A stretch of 64,000 nt of DNA, taken from contig JBAYTR010000006.1 in assembly GCA_041675505.1 (NCBI GenBank), positions 62,001 to 126,000 on the forward strand, in the 5' to 3' direction. Both the position numbers and the translations under genes were made by a program. The notes beneath the pieces are model-generated. The model was not told where the DNA came from. It did no database searches and was given only the letters and a program-made list of their open reading frames with translations. The DNA is from JAGPCK01 sp041675505. GTDB taxonomy: Bacteria; Bacteroidota; Bacteroidia; UKL13-3. Each line of letters starts with the position of its first letter. Positions within the stretch are counted from its first letter, which is position 1. This document shows, in pieces, positions 1 through 8,303 of this stretch.

Positions 1-1185
1 CCAGGCCGCCTGAAAGTTGAAACCTCCCGTTACACCATCAATGTCAAGCACCTCACCGGCAAAGTACAAACCGCTTACTTTTTTGCTTTGCATACAGGTA
101 AAATCTACTTCGTTTAAATCAACTCCACCGGCTGTTACAAACTCATCTTTAAACGTATTTTTACCGGTTACCTGCACTTCAAAAGCGGAGATAAGGTTAG
201 TTAGCTGATTCAATTGCTTATTGCTTACATCTGCCCAGCGGGTATCAAATGCAATAGCAGCCTTTTCTATAAAGTACAACCATAACCGCTCGGGCAGGCT
301 GAATAATCTGGCATTGGGAATAATCTTTTTGCTTTGTTGTTGTTTGAGTTGTTGCAACTCCTGCAGTGTTTGTTCCTGATTGTTCTGCGGTATCCAGTTT
401 ACAATTAAAGTAAACGCATAGTTGCGTTCAAACAATTCACGGGCAGCAAAAGCAGATGTTTTCAAAATAGCAGGTCCGCTTAGCCCCTGATGCGTAATAA
501 GCAACGGACCTTCGTATATCTTTTTACTTCCTGCTTGTTTTACCGTGGCTTTGGGTACGGCTATTCCCGCCAGTTCAGTTAATGATTTATCTTTTACAAT
601 AAAGGTAAACAAAGAAGGGACAGGGTCAACGATGGAAATGTTCAATGAAGCGAAAAAATCATATTGCGATTTTTTAGGAAATCCACCGCAAGCCAGCAGC
701 ACATTTTTACTACTCAGTGTTTCTTCTTTGTCTGTATGCAACAAGAACCTTGTTCCTTCTTTTGTAACAGTTCTTATTCCACAACCCGGCATCAAACGTA
801 CACCGTACTTTTCGGCTTCATCCATCAGGCAATCCACAATGGTTTGAGAACTGTTAGTGGACGGAAACATTCGTCCGTCACTTTCTGTCACCAGTTTTAC
901 CCCATGCTTATTGAACCACTCTACCGTGTCTTTAGGCTGAAAGCGGTTAAACCCCTGTTGCAGTTGTTTGCTGCCGCGCGGATAAAACTTAATCAGTTCC
1001 TGCACATCGAAACAATGATGGGTAACATTGCACCGTCCGCCACCTGAAATTTTCACCTTAGATAAAAACTTAGACGCACGGTCAACAATCGCAATTCGTG
1101 CAGCAGGATGTTGAGTAGCCACATTCACCGCGCAAAAAAATCCTGCGGCCCCGCCACCTATTACAATGAGATCAAATTCTTTCAT
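1..1185 (-). CDS. HI0933/YhiN-family FAD-binding oxidoreductase (3' end outside window)
   Basis: Flavoprotein of the HI0933/YhiN (aminoacetone oxidase-like) family; the physiological substrate of this family is not settled. Reading from the ATG at 1185, an N-terminal dinucleotide-binding motif GGGAAG lies at residues 10-15, followed by the family signature SGGGRCN at 47-53. Near the left edge a second signature, FAGEVLDIDGVTGGFNFQAA, is the FAD-contacting C-terminal segment, so only the last few dozen residues should be missing. The frame is open for all 395 codons to base 1. It lies 77 bp downstream of the barrel gene, with a hairpin followed by T residues in between, so it is probably transcribed separately. 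Confidence 0.87.
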   Translation of the reverse strand, partial: MKEFDLIVIGGGAAGFFCAVNVATQHPAARIAIVDRASKFLSKVKISGGGRCNVTHHCFDVQELIKFYPRGSKQLQQGFNRFQPKDTVEWFNKHGVKLVTESDGRMFPSTNSSQTIVDCLMDEAEKYGVRLMPGCGIRTVTKEGTRFLLHTDKEETLSSKNVLLACGGFPKKSQYDFFASLNISIVDPVPSLFTFIVKDKSLTELAGIAVPKATVKQAGSKKIYEGPLLITHQGLSGPAILKTSAFAARELFERNYAFTLIVNWIPQNNQEQTLQELQQLKQQQSKKIIPNARLFSLPERLWLYFIEKAAIAFDTRWADVSNKQLNQLTNLISAFEVQVTGKNTFKDEFVTAGGVDLNEVDFTCMQSKKVSGLYFAGEVLDIDGVTGGFNFQAAW

Positions 1186-1193
1186 AAAGCAAA

Positions 1194-1224
1194 AGCTCCC
1201 AAAGTTGGTGAAAACCCGGGAGCT
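1194..1224 (-). terminator. Putative intrinsic terminator between barrel gene and flavoprotein gene
   Basis: On the minus strand a 7-bp perfect stem (AGCTCCC at 1194-1200 with GGGAGCT at 1218-1224) is followed by TTTTGCTTT. This fits a rho-independent terminator for the sigma/anti-sigma/barrel transcript. The loop is long (17 nt) and the flavoprotein start codon follows almost at once, so a leader structure is the alternative. Confidence 0.45.
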
Positions 1225-1262
1225 AATTGCAAACGATGATGAAGAAAAGTTTCTTTTGTTAT

Positions 1263-2174
1263 TTAAAAATCGAGATCGTTAATTACTATACCAAAAGCCA
1301 CAGGATACAATTCAGGTCCTCTGTCCTTTTGAAACAACGGTGACAATGAGTAGTTCATGTACAGATTAAACCAACCGTAACCTATTTTAGCATTGATACC
1401 GTAGCTCAAACGCTCCACATTCAAATCATTGTAATTTTTCTCTTTGCCTTCTTTGCTACTCACCTGTTTGGTGTGCGAACCGATTAGGTAACCAACCGTA
1501 GGGCCTGCAGCCAAGCGAAAGGAATGCTTGAGTTTGTCGGGCCTTGATTCAAATTGAAACCCAACCGGAACAGTTACATAAGTAGTAAGCAGTTTGTTCT
1601 TTTTCAGGTTATAACCGGTAGGCAGAGCCTGCAATGAGTCATTGAAACTGCTGAAGGTTACGTTCTCGGTAAAGCGGTAATTGTTGTACTGTATAGTGGT
1701 TCCGTAGTAAAAACGAAACTTACCGTTGGCGCTTAATTTCACCGCCTGATCAAACAAATGCAGGTTTACATTCACTGATTTACCCGGGTTCAAATCCAAA
1801 GCCGACATTGACTTAGGTAAACTGAAGGAGCCTTTGTGAAGATAATTGTTCAGACCTAAATCCAGACGCAGGTAATTGGTAAGCACCTTTTTTTCACTAT
1901 TAGGTTTCTTGTTTCCCTTACCTATTTTTACGGATACACTGTCTTTCCCCTGCTTACCACCTTTGCTGTACACCTTAATTCCCGCAATATCCACTACTAC
2001 TGATTCACCACTGGTAGAATCAGTGATAGTGATAGTTTTTTTGCGGTTCAGCTCCTCCTGCTGGTTTTTAACCACAGCGCGAAGTGAATCCAGTTCCTTT
2101 TGTTCGGGAGTTTGAGCAAACAAAGCTCCTCCTGCAAGCAGCAGTGCTGCCATTAATTTGATTGACTTTTTCAT
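1263..2174 (-). CDS. Outer-membrane beta-barrel protein, third gene of ECF sigma cluster
   Basis: A 303-residue exported protein. Residues 1-21 form a signal peptide (MKKSIKL then a hydrophobic stretch ending LFAQ). A short charged, coiled-coil-like segment follows (about 25-45), then alternating amphipathic strands rich in Tyr, Phe and Gly to the end, as in the outer-membrane beta-barrel proteins (PorT/OmpW-like) of Bacteroidota. The last strand ends in Phe (VINDLDF), typical of barrel assembly signals. It starts 21 bp after the anti-sigma-like gene and is probably co-transcribed with it and the sigma factor, so it may be their sensor or target. No specific ligand can be assigned. Confidence 0.72.
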   Translation of the reverse strand: MKKSIKLMAALLLAGGALFAQTPEQKELDSLRAVVKNQQEELNRKKTITITDSTSGESVVVDIAGIKVYSKGGKQGKDSVSVKIGKGNKKPNSEKKVLTNYLRLDLGLNNYLHKGSFSLPKSMSALDLNPGKSVNVNLHLFDQAVKLSANGKFRFYYGTTIQYNNYRFTENVTFSSFNDSLQALPTGYNLKKNKLLTTYVTVPVGFQFESRPDKLKHSFRLAAGPTVGYLIGSHTKQVSSKEGKEKNYNDLNVERLSYGINAKIGYGWFNLYMNYSLSPLFQKDRGPELYPVAFGIVINDLDF

Positions 2175-2195
2175 ATTCTTTTATGATTTATTTTT

Positions 2196-3068
2196 TTACA
2201 ATCCGGCTTTCATAGTGCTCATCATTTTGAGCCGCTCGTTTTCCAATTGAATTTTTAAACGTGTTTTATCATCTTCTTTTACCCGGTCAATTTTAAGTGT
2301 GGGCTTGCTGAGGTAACTGAGCCAGTTACCCACCTTATTGACAATAGTCTCTTTCACTCCCATTCGCTCAGCCGGTTCAGGTTGATTGTTTTGCACCACT
2401 ACCACCTGAGCCGAATCTGCATTTATATCAGGCAATACTGAGGCAACTCTTTTTTCCACTTGTTGTTCCAGATGAATTTGTGGTATGTCTTTTTTAATAA
2501 TGGAAGTATCCACCTTGGCCATTTGAATGGGCTCCTGTACCGGAGTGAATTTTACCGGAGTAGTCAATTTCTCTTTTTGTACCGCTCTCTTCGGAGTACT
2601 GTTTCTGTCAGACTTTTTTACAGTTGTTGCATACGTTACATGAGGTACAACGGGAGTCTCATCTGCTTTATTCTCCGCGGTTACTTCAGGAACAACAGCT
2701 TGTTCAGTTGATGAAGGTTGAACTGCAGAAGTAGTGTCTTTTGAATTTGCCAGTAGACCCGTTGAACTACTTTCAGGTTGATTCAATATCCATAAGGCTC
2801 CGATTAAAAGAATACCGATAGCTGCTACAGAGAGGTAAGGATGAAAGAGGTAAATGAATCCGCCTTTTTTACGTTTAAGGCTTTCCTTATTTTCAAATAC
2901 TACAGTCTCATCCGCCACCAGCACACTCTGAGTGTAGGCTGCTAACTCAGCCTCGAGTTCCGGATGTTGAGCCGCAAAAGCCCTCACCTGTTTTTCTTCA
3001 TCTGCTGAAAGGTTGCCTTCCATCAGGTCGAAGAAATACATCTCGTAATTTTCTTTGTTGATGCTCAT
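2196..3068 (-). CDS. Putative membrane-anchored anti-sigma factor
   Basis: A 290-residue protein with a cytoplasmic N-terminus (about 1-70) resembling Bacteroidota anti-sigma proteins: it opens with NYEMYFFDLMEGNLSADEE and has acidic helices suited to clamping a sigma factor. One membrane segment lies at about 72-95, followed by a low-complexity periplasmic region rich in Pro, Thr, Val and Lys (about 95-215). The start codon overlaps the sigma-factor stop (ATGA at 3065-3068), which indicates translational coupling and supports a partner role. No zinc-finger HxxxCxxC motif is visible, so the anti-sigma assignment rests mainly on position, topology and the N-terminal pattern. Confidence 0.68.
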   Translation of the reverse strand: MSINKENYEMYFFDLMEGNLSADEEKQVRAFAAQHPELEAELAAYTQSVLVADETVVFENKESLKRKKGGFIYLFHPYLSVAAIGILLIGALWILNQPESSSTGLLANSKDTTSAVQPSSTEQAVVPEVTAENKADETPVVPHVTYATTVKKSDRNSTPKRAVQKEKLTTPVKFTPVQEPIQMAKVDTSIIKKDIPQIHLEQQVEKRVASVLPDINADSAQVVVVQNNQPEPAERMGVKETIVNKVGNWLSYLSKPTLKIDRVKEDDKTRLKIQLENERLKMMSTMKAGL

Positions 3069-3553
3069 AATACTTCCTCCCGGCTTCCGATAAATTTTTT
3101 AATGTGTGTGCGCGCTCTGAACAAATACACCTTTACCTGAGCCATATTCAAACCGGTTATCTCGGCAATCTCTTCGTAGGTGTATCCTTCAAAATCACGC
3201 AGGGTCAAAACGGCCTTCTGCTCAGGAGCCAAAGCTTCTGCTGCCCTGTCAACCAAACGTTTTACATCGTTCCTTTCTGCATACACTTCTTCAGCGTAAT
3301 GGTCAGCAGCGGCATCCAGTCCGGAGAATCTTTGCTGGTAGCGCCACTCATCCACCATTAAGCGGTATCCTGTAGTGAACAGGTAGGAACGGGCTTTTTC
3401 TGATTGTACTTCGGTGCGTTTCATCCACATTTTTTCAAAGGCTGACTGAACTATATTTTTCGCTGTGTCCCTATCCTTCAGGTTCTTTACCAGAAAACGG
3501 TAAAGGCCATCTGAACAGGAATCCACACAGTTATTAAATTCTTTTTCAGTCAT
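3065..3553 (-). CDS. ECF-type RNA polymerase sigma-70 factor
   Basis: Extracytoplasmic-function sigma factor of about 162 residues. Region 2 is visible in RDTAKNIVQSAFEKMWMKR (core binding and -10 recognition) and region 4 near the C-terminus as a helix-turn-helix (TYEEIAEITGLNMAQVKVYL). The start chosen is the Met beginning MTEKEFNN at 3553; an in-frame Met at 3604 would add 17 residues unlike the family. It precedes the anti-sigma-like gene with an ATGA overlap and the barrel gene after that, the usual order for a surface-stress or envelope-signalling unit. Target promoters cannot be read from the window. Confidence 0.9.
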   Translation of the reverse strand: MTEKEFNNCVDSCSDGLYRFLVKNLKDRDTAKNIVQSAFEKMWMKRTEVQSEKARSYLFTTGYRLMVDEWRYQQRFSGLDAAADHYAEEVYAERNDVKRLVDRAAEALAPEQKAVLTLRDFEGYTYEEIAEITGLNMAQVKVYLFRARTHIKKFIGSREEVL

Positions 3554-3666
3554 CGTTTGTCGTAGGACGGATTGAGTTACAGCTTTGTTACAACGGGTTG
3601 ACAAAAATGCTACAAAGCACTGAATTTCTGATGATTATTTTTATTCTCTATTGAAAAAAGCCACAT

Positions 3667-3674
3667 TATATTTG
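3667..3674 (+). promoter_or_regulatory. Bacteroidota -7 promoter element (TATATTTG)
   Basis: Exact match to the TAnnTTTG consensus of the Bacteroidota housekeeping sigma factor, 22 nt before the ATG at 3697. No TTG lies at the ideal -33 spacing (the nearest is 13 nt upstream), so only the -7 half is supported. Confidence 0.5.
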
Positions 3675-3696
3675 TAAGCAACTAATAATTACGCCT

Positions 3697-4545
3697 ATGA
3701 AAAGTACAATGTTCACACTGTTGATGCTGTTTACGCTTTCAGCGTTGGCTCAATTTGGCTACAAAAGTAAAAAAGAACTGGAAGCTGTAAAAAACACAGA
3801 ACTGATTGTGGTGCTCACTGATGATACTGCCGACCAGTACAATAAAAGTATCCGGAACATGGTGAACCAGCACTGGAAACACACCGCAGTTAAATACATG
3901 AACACCCAACAAGCTGCAGAGTATTCCAAAAAAGGAGATGGTTTTACGTACCTCGTACTGGTTAAATGTGCCGGTGCGCGCTTAAAAAGCAAAGCCATGA
4001 GTTCAGAAGTAGAAACAACCGGCCTGCTCATGACTTCCAAATTCAAAAAAGGCAAAATCATGTTGCCCGATATTCTTGCATCTGCTTTGTTCGACAGCAA
4101 ATTCGGCCCCACAGCGGCTGATTATGATGCGCAATGTTTACGAGCAGTGCAGTTTCTGAATAACTTTTTTGCTATGGTGCCTGACGCAGCAAATGACAAA
4201 GAACTGGATTTTGAAAACATGCAAAAAAGGTATCCCGGTGATAAATCTTTGGCTGAGGGTAAAAAATTATTGATTGACAAAAAGCTGGTACCCGATGAAA
4301 AGCAAAAGATGCTGATAGAAAAAAACTATCCGGGTGAAGTTGTATTTACCGATGCGCAGGAGATTGCCAAGGCCATCTTAGCTCAGGATAAAGATGTCAT
4401 TTATTTTGCCGCTCCGGCCTTTGAACTGGACACCCACCTCATGTTTGTAACAGCAAACGGAAGTAAAATTTTGTGGTACGAGCTTACCAGAGGAGGTACG
4501 GGATATATTACGGGAAGAGAAGTTCAGCGGTTAGTGAAAAACTAA
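3697..4545 (+). CDS. Exported protein of unknown function
   Basis: Not recognised. A 282-residue protein with a signal peptide (residues 1-18, ending LSALAQ) and a soluble mixed alpha/beta remainder rich in Lys, with no transmembrane segment and no obvious catalytic motif. A TAnnTTTG element 22 nt upstream suggests its own promoter. It is divergent from the sigma-factor gene and convergent with the 918-residue protein gene, with only 3 bp between the two stop codons. A periplasmic location is inferred from the signal peptide. Confidence 0.75.
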   Translation: MKSTMFTLLMLFTLSALAQFGYKSKKELEAVKNTELIVVLTDDTADQYNKSIRNMVNQHWKHTAVKYMNTQQAAEYSKKGDGFTYLVLVKCAGARLKSKAMSSEVETTGLLMTSKFKKGKIMLPDILASALFDSKFGPTAADYDAQCLRAVQFLNNFFAMVPDAANDKELDFENMQKRYPGDKSLAEGKKLLIDKKLVPDEKQKMLIEKNYPGEVVFTDAQEIAKAILAQDKDVIYFAAPAFELDTHLMFVTANGSKILWYELTRGGTGYITGREVQRLVKN

Positions 4546-4548
4546 AAC

Positions 4549-7305
4549 TTACTTTAACTGCATCAGTTGAATGGCTCCACCTCTGCCACCGGTAAGGAAA
4601 TAACGACCACCATTCTGGTAGAAATCAACCACCTTAAATGAGGTAAAGCCGGGAACAGGGAACGTTGCGTATGCTGAACCATTTGCATGGAACAGGTACA
4701 CTTTATTACTACCGGGGGATGGTATTCCTATTTTCACTTTTCCATCGAGTTCAATTAAAAACGGAGCATTAGCTGCGGTATCTCCGGTGTTGAAGGTGCT
4801 GATAACTTTTCCGTTGAGTGAAAGCAGCTTGTACGAACCGTTTCCACCGCACAGCAACTCAGGAGAGCCGTCTTTATCGGCATCCAGTATTTCGAGGTAG
4901 TTTCCTTTACCTGCATAAAAAGAAGGTAAAGTATCTCCCGATTGCCCGAAGTTGTAGCACACAATGTATCCCGCTGTATCCAGTGCGAACACTCTTGCGC
5001 GGGTAGTGTCAACAGGTTGCACGGCATATGGTGAAGTAAACAAAGTATTTTTCTTTTTATTGTAGGGAGCACGTAGTCCTTTTTTCTGCCATATGTATAA
5101 CGTTCCGCGTTCAGTTGACGAATACAGGAAGTTACGTGAGCCTAACTTAAATGTGCGCAGCGCATATTTTACATTGTACTCCAGCGTACGCGGGTTCCAT
5201 CCTTCCAATAATTTACCGCGAATACTGTAGCCGTATATATTCTGATTCTCGCAAGGCACGTAGTATTTATGTTCGCTGGTATCAAACTTTGTTAAGGTGA
5301 GTCCGCCAGATGCTTTTCCTCCCAGTTTTACCGGGTAGCTGAACATATTATTTCCGGCTGCATCAATCAGGTATATCTGGTCTTCTGTATTGAACAGGTA
5401 TTGACGTTGGCCGTTGTTCATGGCATCCACCTCATGTATTTCGCCCAGTATTCTACTACTCAGTTTTTTATCCCACACCATCTTACCGCTGTTGTCGAGC
5501 AAATACAGTGTGTTCAATGCATCCTGTACAAGCACTACATATTGTTTCCTTACCGGATCATATACGGCAGTTGGCGCAACAGATGGAGTAGAATCAATTG
5601 CGGTAGTCCACAAAGCACGTGTTTCCCCTGCTGATTCAGCTACTTGTTTTTGTTGTGTGGTACTCACATTGAATTTAAAATTCAGGTTAGAGTAAAACAT
5701 CTTATTGTTAGTGCTGCTGAATTGCAGCGTAAAAAACTCCAGCTTGCGGTAGGTATCCACGTTACGGTTTAAACTACTAATAATTCCTTCTGAGCCATAC
5801 ACGCCCGGCAGCATAAGTGAACGCGGCACATTGATGTACAACAGTACATTGTGTGTGGTAGAAATATTTTCGCTGTATTGTTTGTAACGTATGTCTTCAC
5901 TCAACACCGCTTTTTGCTCGTACTTATCAATTACCTGCTTAAGTGTAGCATAGCTGTTGGCAAAAATGAGGTAATCGTTTAATGAGGTAATAAACGGAGA
6001 ATAAATCGAATTAAAGACGCCTCCGTAAAGCAGCCTCAGGTAATTCCCAAAAGGTAGTTTACTTATTGTATAACCGTTGTACATCAGCGTTAAGCTATCC
6101 GTTTCTCCTTTCTGAGAAGCAGCTCTTTTAAGGTTGCCGATGTTTTGTAGCGCTACCTGAATATTTGGCGTTTTGATTACTGCATAACACTCTTGTTTAT
6201 AATCCGGTGAAGCAGGTTCATTCATTACTAAAGCAGCTTCATTGCCGGCCACAGGCACCAGACTTTCCTCCAGTCTGATGTTGTAAATAGAGAACAGACT
6301 ATCCGAAAAATATTTATACTCCCCTGCCAGTTTTTTCACCCTCAGGTATTCCTGCAACTCTTTACTGAATACTGTGTAATCACTTATGCCCAGGTGAAGC
6401 ATCAAAGCTGATGAGGATGGAATTACAGAATTAATCGTATTGGGTTGAGGCAACTGCGATTTGAACAAATCAAGGTACCCTACAGAAGAGTCGCCTGTAT
6501 TGGTTACCCCGGTAAGCAATGCACCATTGGGTTGTAACCGAACATCCAAGGCTGAGCTGTGAGCAAAATCCTTAAGGAAAGCAAAGAGTTGGGGATTCTG
6601 TTTGTTGCTGAAGCAATAAAACAAGGAGGGCAAAGCCGCATAGTTGATGTACACATTAGCCTCCACATTCGGAGTAGCCAAGGAGCGTACCTGCTCAAAT
6701 TTTTTCTTTTGTGCTGCCGTCCCCGAAATCATTTTTCGTAAGGCATCATCCACTAACACTCCGGTTTCAGAGAACAGTAACAAACCATCGTTTACGGTGT
6801 AATTGAGCACTGCTTTACGATTTTTATTCAGCAACTCATGAATTTTTACTTTGTTGAAAGATCGGTTGCTGATGGAATAACCGGCATTTTGTTTCACCAA
6901 CCATTGATCCATGTATTTAAAATCAACCTCTTTTCCCAGCTCCACTACAAAGAGATAATTCAGTTTACCGGTGCTGGTGGGATGAATGGAAAAGAACAGT
7001 TTAAAGTTCTTTAATACCTTTCTGAAGTCGGAATTGTTGAAAACCAAAGAGTCATACACCACCAGTTTATCGCTGAACTCCCGAAAATCAGGTGTTTGTT
7101 TTAATTCATTCCAAAAAGGCGAACTGTAGAGATTTGCCCAACCTTGTGTTATGTCATTCAGTTCAAATATGATGGCTGCATCATCGGGAACAGCTTCTAA
7201 AGCGGGTGTTTCACGTACACTTACCTGAGATTTGTAAAAATACCAGATGAGTGAGCCTATGATTAAAGCTGTGATAGTGACCCCGAAAAAAAGAGATTTG
7301 TTCAT
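4549..7305 (-). CDS. Large membrane-anchored protein: DUF3352-like region plus propeller-like C-terminus
   Basis: A 918-residue protein. An N-terminal signal anchor lies at about residues 5-24 (GVTITALIIGSLIWYFY). The region up to about 590 has the layout of DUF3352-like Bacteroidota proteins (PDDAAIIFELND near the start, long alternating strands and helices). From about 590 to the end there are repeated segments of the type YDPVRKQYVVLVQDALNTL, IYLIDAAGNNMFSYPV and VYLFHANGSAY, which read as blades of a PQQ/WD-type beta-propeller. No enzymatic motif is seen. A periplasmic scaffold or surface-assembly role is conceivable but unproven. The strand and length are clear; the domain names are tentative. 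Confidence 0.72.
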   Translation of the reverse strand: MNKSLFFGVTITALIIGSLIWYFYKSQVSVRETPALEAVPDDAAIIFELNDITQGWANLYSSPFWNELKQTPDFREFSDKLVVYDSLVFNNSDFRKVLKNFKLFFSIHPTSTGKLNYLFVVELGKEVDFKYMDQWLVKQNAGYSISNRSFNKVKIHELLNKNRKAVLNYTVNDGLLLFSETGVLVDDALRKMISGTAAQKKKFEQVRSLATPNVEANVYINYAALPSLFYCFSNKQNPQLFAFLKDFAHSSALDVRLQPNGALLTGVTNTGDSSVGYLDLFKSQLPQPNTINSVIPSSSALMLHLGISDYTVFSKELQEYLRVKKLAGEYKYFSDSLFSIYNIRLEESLVPVAGNEAALVMNEPASPDYKQECYAVIKTPNIQVALQNIGNLKRAASQKGETDSLTLMYNGYTISKLPFGNYLRLLYGGVFNSIYSPFITSLNDYLIFANSYATLKQVIDKYEQKAVLSEDIRYKQYSENISTTHNVLLYINVPRSLMLPGVYGSEGIISSLNRNVDTYRKLEFFTLQFSSTNNKMFYSNLNFKFNVSTTQQKQVAESAGETRALWTTAIDSTPSVAPTAVYDPVRKQYVVLVQDALNTLYLLDNSGKMVWDKKLSSRILGEIHEVDAMNNGQRQYLFNTEDQIYLIDAAGNNMFSYPVKLGGKASGGLTLTKFDTSEHKYYVPCENQNIYGYSIRGKLLEGWNPRTLEYNVKYALRTFKLGSRNFLYSSTERGTLYIWQKKGLRAPYNKKKNTLFTSPYAVQPVDTTRARVFALDTAGYIVCYNFGQSGDTLPSFYAGKGNYLEILDADKDGSPELLCGGNGSYKLLSLNGKVISTFNTGDTAANAPFLIELDGKVKIGIPSPGSNKVYLFHANGSAYATFPVPGFTSFKVVDFYQNGGRYFLTGGRGGAIQLMQLK

Positions 7306-7386
7306 GCGTTAGCTGCTCTTTCAAATTTGCTGGTAAATCCCTGATAAAATGCTGTAATTTGTCAACAAGCTGTACAATAAAATAGA

Positions 7387-7800
7387 ATGCACAAAAACAC
7401 ACGATTACTTTTAGCCACGGGCTGCTTACTTACCTGCCTCGGAATAGTTCTGGGAGCATTTGGTGCACACGGAGTAGAAGACCGTGTTGAACCTTATTTT
7501 TTTAAGGTATATCAAACAGCTTCACGCTTTCATATGTACAATGCCTTAGGATTAATTTTAATCGGACTGATTCATCACCAGGTTTCATTACCCGGCATTA
7601 AATGGATAACACGGTTGCTGTATGCCGGTATACTTATCTTCTGCGGAACATTGTACTTGTTAGGCACCTCACCGATTTGGAGTACTTCTGATATGCGTTG
7701 GTTGGGCGCTATTACTCCTATTGGAGGAGTATGTATGATTAGTGCCTGGCTCATCACAGCCATTCAATTGTATCAAAAAAATAAAAACTCCGCCACATGA
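7387..7800 (+). CDS. DUF423 (YgdD-type) small membrane protein
   Basis: A 137-residue integral membrane protein with four predicted helices and the family signature LGAFGAHG at about residues 22-29, followed by the conserved YQTASRFHMYNALGL segment. The length agrees with the usual 120-140 residues. Biochemical function is unknown for the family. Its stop codon overlaps the start of the SixA-like gene (ATGA at 7797-7800), so the two are probably translated from one message along with priA. Confidence 0.88.
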   Translation: MHKNTRLLLATGCLLTCLGIVLGAFGAHGVEDRVEPYFFKVYQTASRFHMYNALGLILIGLIHHQVSLPGIKWITRLLYAGILIFCGTLYLLGTSPIWSTSDMRWLGAITPIGGVCMISAWLITAIQLYQKNKNSAT

Positions 7801-8303
7801 AAAAACTAATTTTGATGCGCCATGCCAAATCAGGATGGGACAATCCTGATCAGAAAGATTTTAACCGCGAACTGAATAAACGCGGAATTCGCAATGCGCC
7901 TGAAATGGGTTTACGACTCAAAGAAAAAAACTGGCCCGTTCAACTGGTGGTGAGCAGTCTGGCCACACGCGCCAAACACACGGCACAATTGGTATGTGCG
8001 GCATACGGTTATCCTGAAAAAGAAATTGACTACCGCATAGATATTTACGAAGCGCAGATAAATGACTTAAAGCACGTGTTGCAAAGTATTGAAGATACGG
8101 CTTCATCATTACTGCTTATAGGCCACAACCCGGGTATGAGCTATTTTGCAGATTATTTGGCCAACTGTGGCCATATAAACCTGCCCACTGCCGGTATGAT
8201 TTATATGCACCTCGATATTAAAACATGGAAAGAACTTAAACCCGGCTGCGGCAAACTTGTCGAATTTGATTTTCCTAAACGTGACCCGTTTGATACCGAC
8301 TGA
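7797..8303 (+). CDS. SixA-like histidine phosphatase
   Basis: A 168-residue member of the histidine phosphatase superfamily (branch 1, SixA-like). The catalytic RHG-type motif is at the N-terminus (LILMRHAKSGWDN, His at residue 9), and the second catalytic His is in LLIGHNPGMS at about residue 108. In Escherichia coli SixA acts on phosphohistidine of signalling or phosphotransfer proteins; the substrate here is unknown. It overlaps DUF423 by 4 bp and priA by 1 bp (TGATG), giving a three-gene unit. Confidence 0.88.
   Translation: MKKLILMRHAKSGWDNPDQKDFNRELNKRGIRNAPEMGLRLKEKNWPVQLVVSSLATRAKHTAQLVCAAYGYPEKEIDYRIDIYEAQINDLKHVLQSIEDTASSLLLIGHNPGMSYFADYLANCGHINLPTAGMIYMHLDIKTWKELKPGCGKLVEFDFPKRDPFDTD

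Noticed and set aside
545..1047. Two plus-strand ORFs opposite the flavoprotein gene
   Set aside because: They are antisense to a region with clear FAD-binding signatures.
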